Origin: UBA5069 sp963773745
GTDB lineage: Bacteria > Chloroflexota > Anaerolineae > Caldilineales > Caldilineaceae
Direction of reading: 5' to 3'
Assembly (NCBI GenBank): GCA_963773745.1
Contig: CAVZCL010000005.1
Span: 2,294,001 to 2,358,000, forward strand
Length of the DNA: 64,000 bases
This document shows, piece after piece, positions 61,861 to 64,000 of the stretch. A program made the translations under genes and the position numbers. The first letter of the stretch is position 1, and each line of letters starts with the position of its first letter. The notes beneath the pieces were generated by a model. That model did not search any database and was not told the origin of the DNA. It was given only the letters and a program-made list of their open reading frames with translations.

Positions 61861-62247
61861 ATGGCTGATAATGAGGGTGAAATCGGCACCATTCTGCCCG
61901 GCGACGCCGAGACCACGATGCTCGATCTGCGCACGCTGATCGCGGATTTCGTTGGAGCACGTGACTGGAACGGCTTCCACTCCCCCAAGAATCTGGCCAT
62001 GTCGATTGCAATTGAGGCGGCCGAGATTATGGAGCACTTTCAATGGTACTCGGCTGAGGAGAGCGCAATGCGTATGGCGGACGACGGGCTGCGCGCCGAG
62101 ATGGCAGATGAGGTTGCCGATGTAATCATCTACTGCCTGAGCCTTGCCAACAGCACGGGCATTGACATCAGTCTGGCAATCCGCACCAAGATGGCGCGCA
62201 ATCAGGAACGTTTTCCAGTGGACCGGGTGCGCGGCCAGCTTGGCTGA
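61861..62247 (+). CDS. MazG-like nucleotide pyrophosphohydrolase
   Basis: 128 residues. The all-alpha NTP-PPase metal motif is present: AIEAAEIMEHFQW (E-x-x-E) and DEVADVIIYCLSLAN (E-x-x-D). WNGFHSPKNLAMSI before it resembles the RS21-C6/dCTPase subgroup, which hydrolyses non-canonical or modified nucleotides. It lies between aceK (200-bp spacer holding no gene) and the ribA fusion, in the same direction. House-cleaning of nucleotide pools is the likely role. Confidence 0.85.
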   Translation: MADNEGEIGTILPGDAETTMLDLRTLIADFVGARDWNGFHSPKNLAMSIAIEAAEIMEHFQWYSAEESAMRMADDGLRAEMADEVADVIIYCLSLANSTGIDISLAIRTKMARNQERFPVDRVRGQLG

Positions 62248-62301
62248 TTTGCCTGTTGATTCGTCATGTACGAATGCAATGCAAGAAGGAATGGAATTGA
62301 G

Positions 62302-63714
62302 ATGGCTATCGAAACACTCAAGCCAGTTGACCAAACTGAGACAGTTGAGTTCACACGCACAGTCTGTGCACGCATTCCCACGATTGAGGGCGAATTTCGC
62401 CTCTGCCACTACGCAAATACGCGCGACAACAAGGAACACCTTGCGGTTGTCTACGGTGACGTGCAAGGCGGCACAGGCGTGCCCGTGCGCGTTCACTCCG
62501 AATGCTTTACGGGAGACGTGCTCGGTTCACGCCGCTGCGACTGTGGCGACCAGCTGCACTATGCCATGGCGCACATTGCGGACGCGGGCCGCGGCGTGGT
62601 CATCTACCTGCGCCAGGAAGGGCGCGGCATTGGCCTTGAGCACAAGCTGCAGGCGTACAATCTGCAGGATGAGGGCTACGACACTGTTGAAGCGAACATC
62701 ATGCTGGGCCATCAGGCGGACGAACGCGAGTACTGGGCGGCAGTGGCGATACTCAAGGATTTGGGCATCCAGTCCGTGCAGTTGCTAACGAACAATCCCG
62801 CCAAGATCGAGCACCTGCGCGATCTTGGCGTCACCGTGGAAGCGCGGCTGCCGGTCATCGTGGAGGTCAATGAGGACAACCGAGCCTATCTTGAGACCAA
62901 GGCGCAGCGCATGCGCCACATGTTGACGCAGGCGACGGCAGATCAATCGCTGAGTGGCCTGCCCGCAGCTGGTAGAGCGCCCTCCGTCAACGGCCCGCTT
63001 GCGCAGGACGCAGCCGGTCGCCTTGAAGCGCTGACCTTTGCGATTGCCGCACACAAGGGCACGCACCCCTTCGTTACGCTGACCTATGCGCAGAGCTTGA
63101 ATGGGGCCATCGCACATGCCGGCGGCAAGCCTGCGCAGATTAGCGGCGCCGAAGCGATGCAGCTGACCCATGGCCTGCGCGCTGCGCATGCGGCAATTCT
63201 CGTGGGCGTCGGCACGGTGCTGGCCGACGACCCGCAACTCACGCTGCGCCTGGCCGAGGGCAGCCAGCCACAGCCCGTCGTGCTCGACAGCCACCTGCGC
63301 ACGCCGACCACGGCGCGCCTGCTGTCCAATGAAAAGGCCCCGCTGATTGCAACGCTGGCAGAGAATGAGGGTTCGCCGCAAGCTGCGGAACTGGAAGACG
63401 CCGGCGCTACTCTGCTCTACCTGCCGGCGGATGGCGACGGCAAGGTCAGTCTGCATGCGCTGCTCGACGCGTTGAGCGATCGCGGCATGAGCAGCCTCAT
63501 GGTGGAAGGCGGCGCACAGGTGATTCGCGCGTTCCTCGCACAGCGCCTTGTGGACGCACTTGTTGTAACCGTGGCGCCAAGCCTGCTCGACGGCGCAATG
63601 GCCATCGGCTCCAGCGATAGCGGCGCGCTGCAGTTGCCCGCCCTCACGCAGACAGCGTGGACAACGCTTGGGAATGACCTGATTCTATGGGGCACGCCGG
63701 AGTGGAAGAGCTGA
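62302..63714 (+). CDS. ribA: GTP cyclohydrolase II fused to RibD-type reductase domain
   Basis: 470 residues from ATG 62302. Residues 1-205 are GTP cyclohydrolase II: ECFTGDVLGSRRCDCGDQL with the three zinc Cys, YLRQEGRGIGL with the catalytic Arg, and LLTNNPAKIEHLRDLGV. A linker of about 55 residues follows. Residues about 255-470 are a RibD C-terminal reductase domain (VTLTYAQSLNGAIAHAGGKP, AILVGVGTVLADDPQLTLR, SLMVEGGAQVIRAFL). The deaminase part of RibD and the RibB synthase part are absent. It would act in riboflavin synthesis or in a related deazaflavin or pterin-like route. The last base pair overlaps the next start (TGATG). Confidence 0.9.
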   Translation: MAIETLKPVDQTETVEFTRTVCARIPTIEGEFRLCHYANTRDNKEHLAVVYGDVQGGTGVPVRVHSECFTGDVLGSRRCDCGDQLHYAMAHIADAGRGVVIYLRQEGRGIGLEHKLQAYNLQDEGYDTVEANIMLGHQADEREYWAAVAILKDLGIQSVQLLTNNPAKIEHLRDLGVTVEARLPVIVEVNEDNRAYLETKAQRMRHMLTQATADQSLSGLPAAGRAPSVNGPLAQDAAGRLEALTFAIAAHKGTHPFVTLTYAQSLNGAIAHAGGKPAQISGAEAMQLTHGLRAAHAAILVGVGTVLADDPQLTLRLAEGSQPQPVVLDSHLRTPTTARLLSNEKAPLIATLAENEGSPQAAELEDAGATLLYLPADGDGKVSLHALLDALSDRGMSSLMVEGGAQVIRAFLAQRLVDALVVTVAPSLLDGAMAIGSSDSGALQLPALTQTAWTTLGNDLILWGTPEWKS

Positions 63715-64000
63715 TGCTCCCCCCGGAAAAGCGGCGCAGAGAGGCCGACAGGCTCTACTTCACGGCCCCGCATGCAGTCGAAATACGCACGGAGCCGCTG
63801 GCTGCGCCTGGCCTGGGCCAGTTGCTTGTGCGCACAGAGCTTTCGGCCATTAGCGCCGGCACCGAAATGCTCTTCTATCGAGGCCAGGCGCCGGCGGGTA
63901 TGGCGCTTGACAGTACGCTGGCATCGCTGGCCGGTGAGGCATCCTATCCGCTGCGCTACGGTTATGCAGCGGTGGGCGTGGTTGAGAAGGCAGGCGCCGG
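63714..64000 (+). CDS. Zinc-type medium-chain dehydrogenase, N-terminal part (cut by window edge)
   Basis: Starts at ATG 63714 overlapping the ribA stop. The visible 95 residues read MLPPEKRRREADRLYFTAP, VEIRTEPLAAPGLGQLLV, LSAISAGTEMLFYRGQAP and YPLRYGYAAVGVVEKAG. This is the GroES-like N-terminal half of a medium-chain dehydrogenase of the kind with I-S-x-G-T-E-x-x-x-Y in place of the usual catalytic Cys motif. Such proteins often lie next to pterin or flavin genes. The catalytic and cofactor parts are off the edge. Confidence 0.75.
   Translation, partial: MLPPEKRRREADRLYFTAPHAVEIRTEPLAAPGLGQLLVRTELSAISAGTEMLFYRGQAPAGMALDSTLASLAGEASYPLRYGYAAVGVVEKAGA

Overview
This 64 kb window is GC-rich (roughly 63-66 % by eye), densely coded bacterial chromosome with many overlapping ATGA/TGATG gene junctions. 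Gene content fits a non-proteobacterial, probably Chloroflexota (Anaerolineae/Caldilineae-like) genome: an alpha-glucan phosphorylase of the 850-residue type, an ABC-2 exporter with paired permeases, a CarH-type B12 photoreceptor next to carotenoid genes, Asp-box lipoproteins, and intergenic dyads rich in CGCAAAGG-type words. The taxonomy is inference. No rRNA, tRNA, CRISPR array or replication origin was seen. Many well-conserved genes are broken by single frameshifts, mostly in short (GC)n or homopolymer runs. Most of these look like assembly or read errors, but one exporter locus (2.4-4.1 kb) is broken far more heavily.

Layout. 0-0.6 kb: end of a transglutaminase/DUF4129 membrane protein. 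0.7-2.3 kb: a PYROXD2/CrtI-like FAD oxidoreductase. 2.4-5.1 kb: an ABC-2 exporter (two degraded permeases and an ATPase). 5.1-14.7 kb: a light-response block of photolyase, a histidine-containing membrane protein, lactate dehydrogenase, a CrtI-like oxidoreductase, an SRPBCC protein, a TIGR01777 epimerase and a CarH/LitR-like MerR-B12 regulator, all on the minus strand. Phytoene synthase diverges from the regulator across an intergenic region with two matching 19-bp dyads that look like its operators. 14.8-25.4 kb: acyl-CoA dehydrogenase, a large Asp-box lipoprotein, an inverted-repeat-bounded methyltransferase, glycogen phosphorylase, an FdhA-like alcohol dehydrogenase and an SRPBCC membrane protein. 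25.5-33 kb: oxidative pentose-phosphate genes (pgl, zwf, rpiB), an iron-type ABC transporter (ATPase and fused permease, no binding protein), a small membrane protein, a flavodoxin and a ThrH-like phosphatase. 33-35 kb: a lower-GC stretch with hairpins and a tyrosine recombinase. 35-43.4 kb: a TrkH/KtrB channel, an N-formylglutamate amidohydrolase, an inositol-monophosphatase-like protein, an unknown 138-residue protein, an alpha/beta-hydrolase lacking its serine nucleophile, SppA and a large DUF4350 membrane protein.

43.4-59.8 kb is a myo-inositol catabolism locus: iolB, an AI-2E family membrane protein, a transaldolase-like protein, iolD, an ABC sugar importer whose binding protein is a fused tandem duplicate served by two different permeases and one ATPase, a GNAT and a methyltransferase, a methylmalonate-semialdehyde dehydrogenase (iolA/mmsA), an iolE-like TIM barrel and iolG. 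The kinase (iolC) and aldolase (iolJ) steps are not in the window. 59.9-64 kb: AceK, a MazG-like pyrophosphohydrolase, a GTP cyclohydrolase II-RibD reductase fusion, and the start of a zinc-type dehydrogenase.

Most noteworthy: (i) the photoreceptor regulon, with a C-terminally extended B12 sensor and twin operators; (ii) the tandem-fused sugar-binding protein with a 209-bp nearly identical internal segment that suggests gene conversion; (iii) long gene-end palindromes (arms up to about 88 bp) of unrelated sequence, one of which appears to enclose a lower-GC methyltransferase gene.
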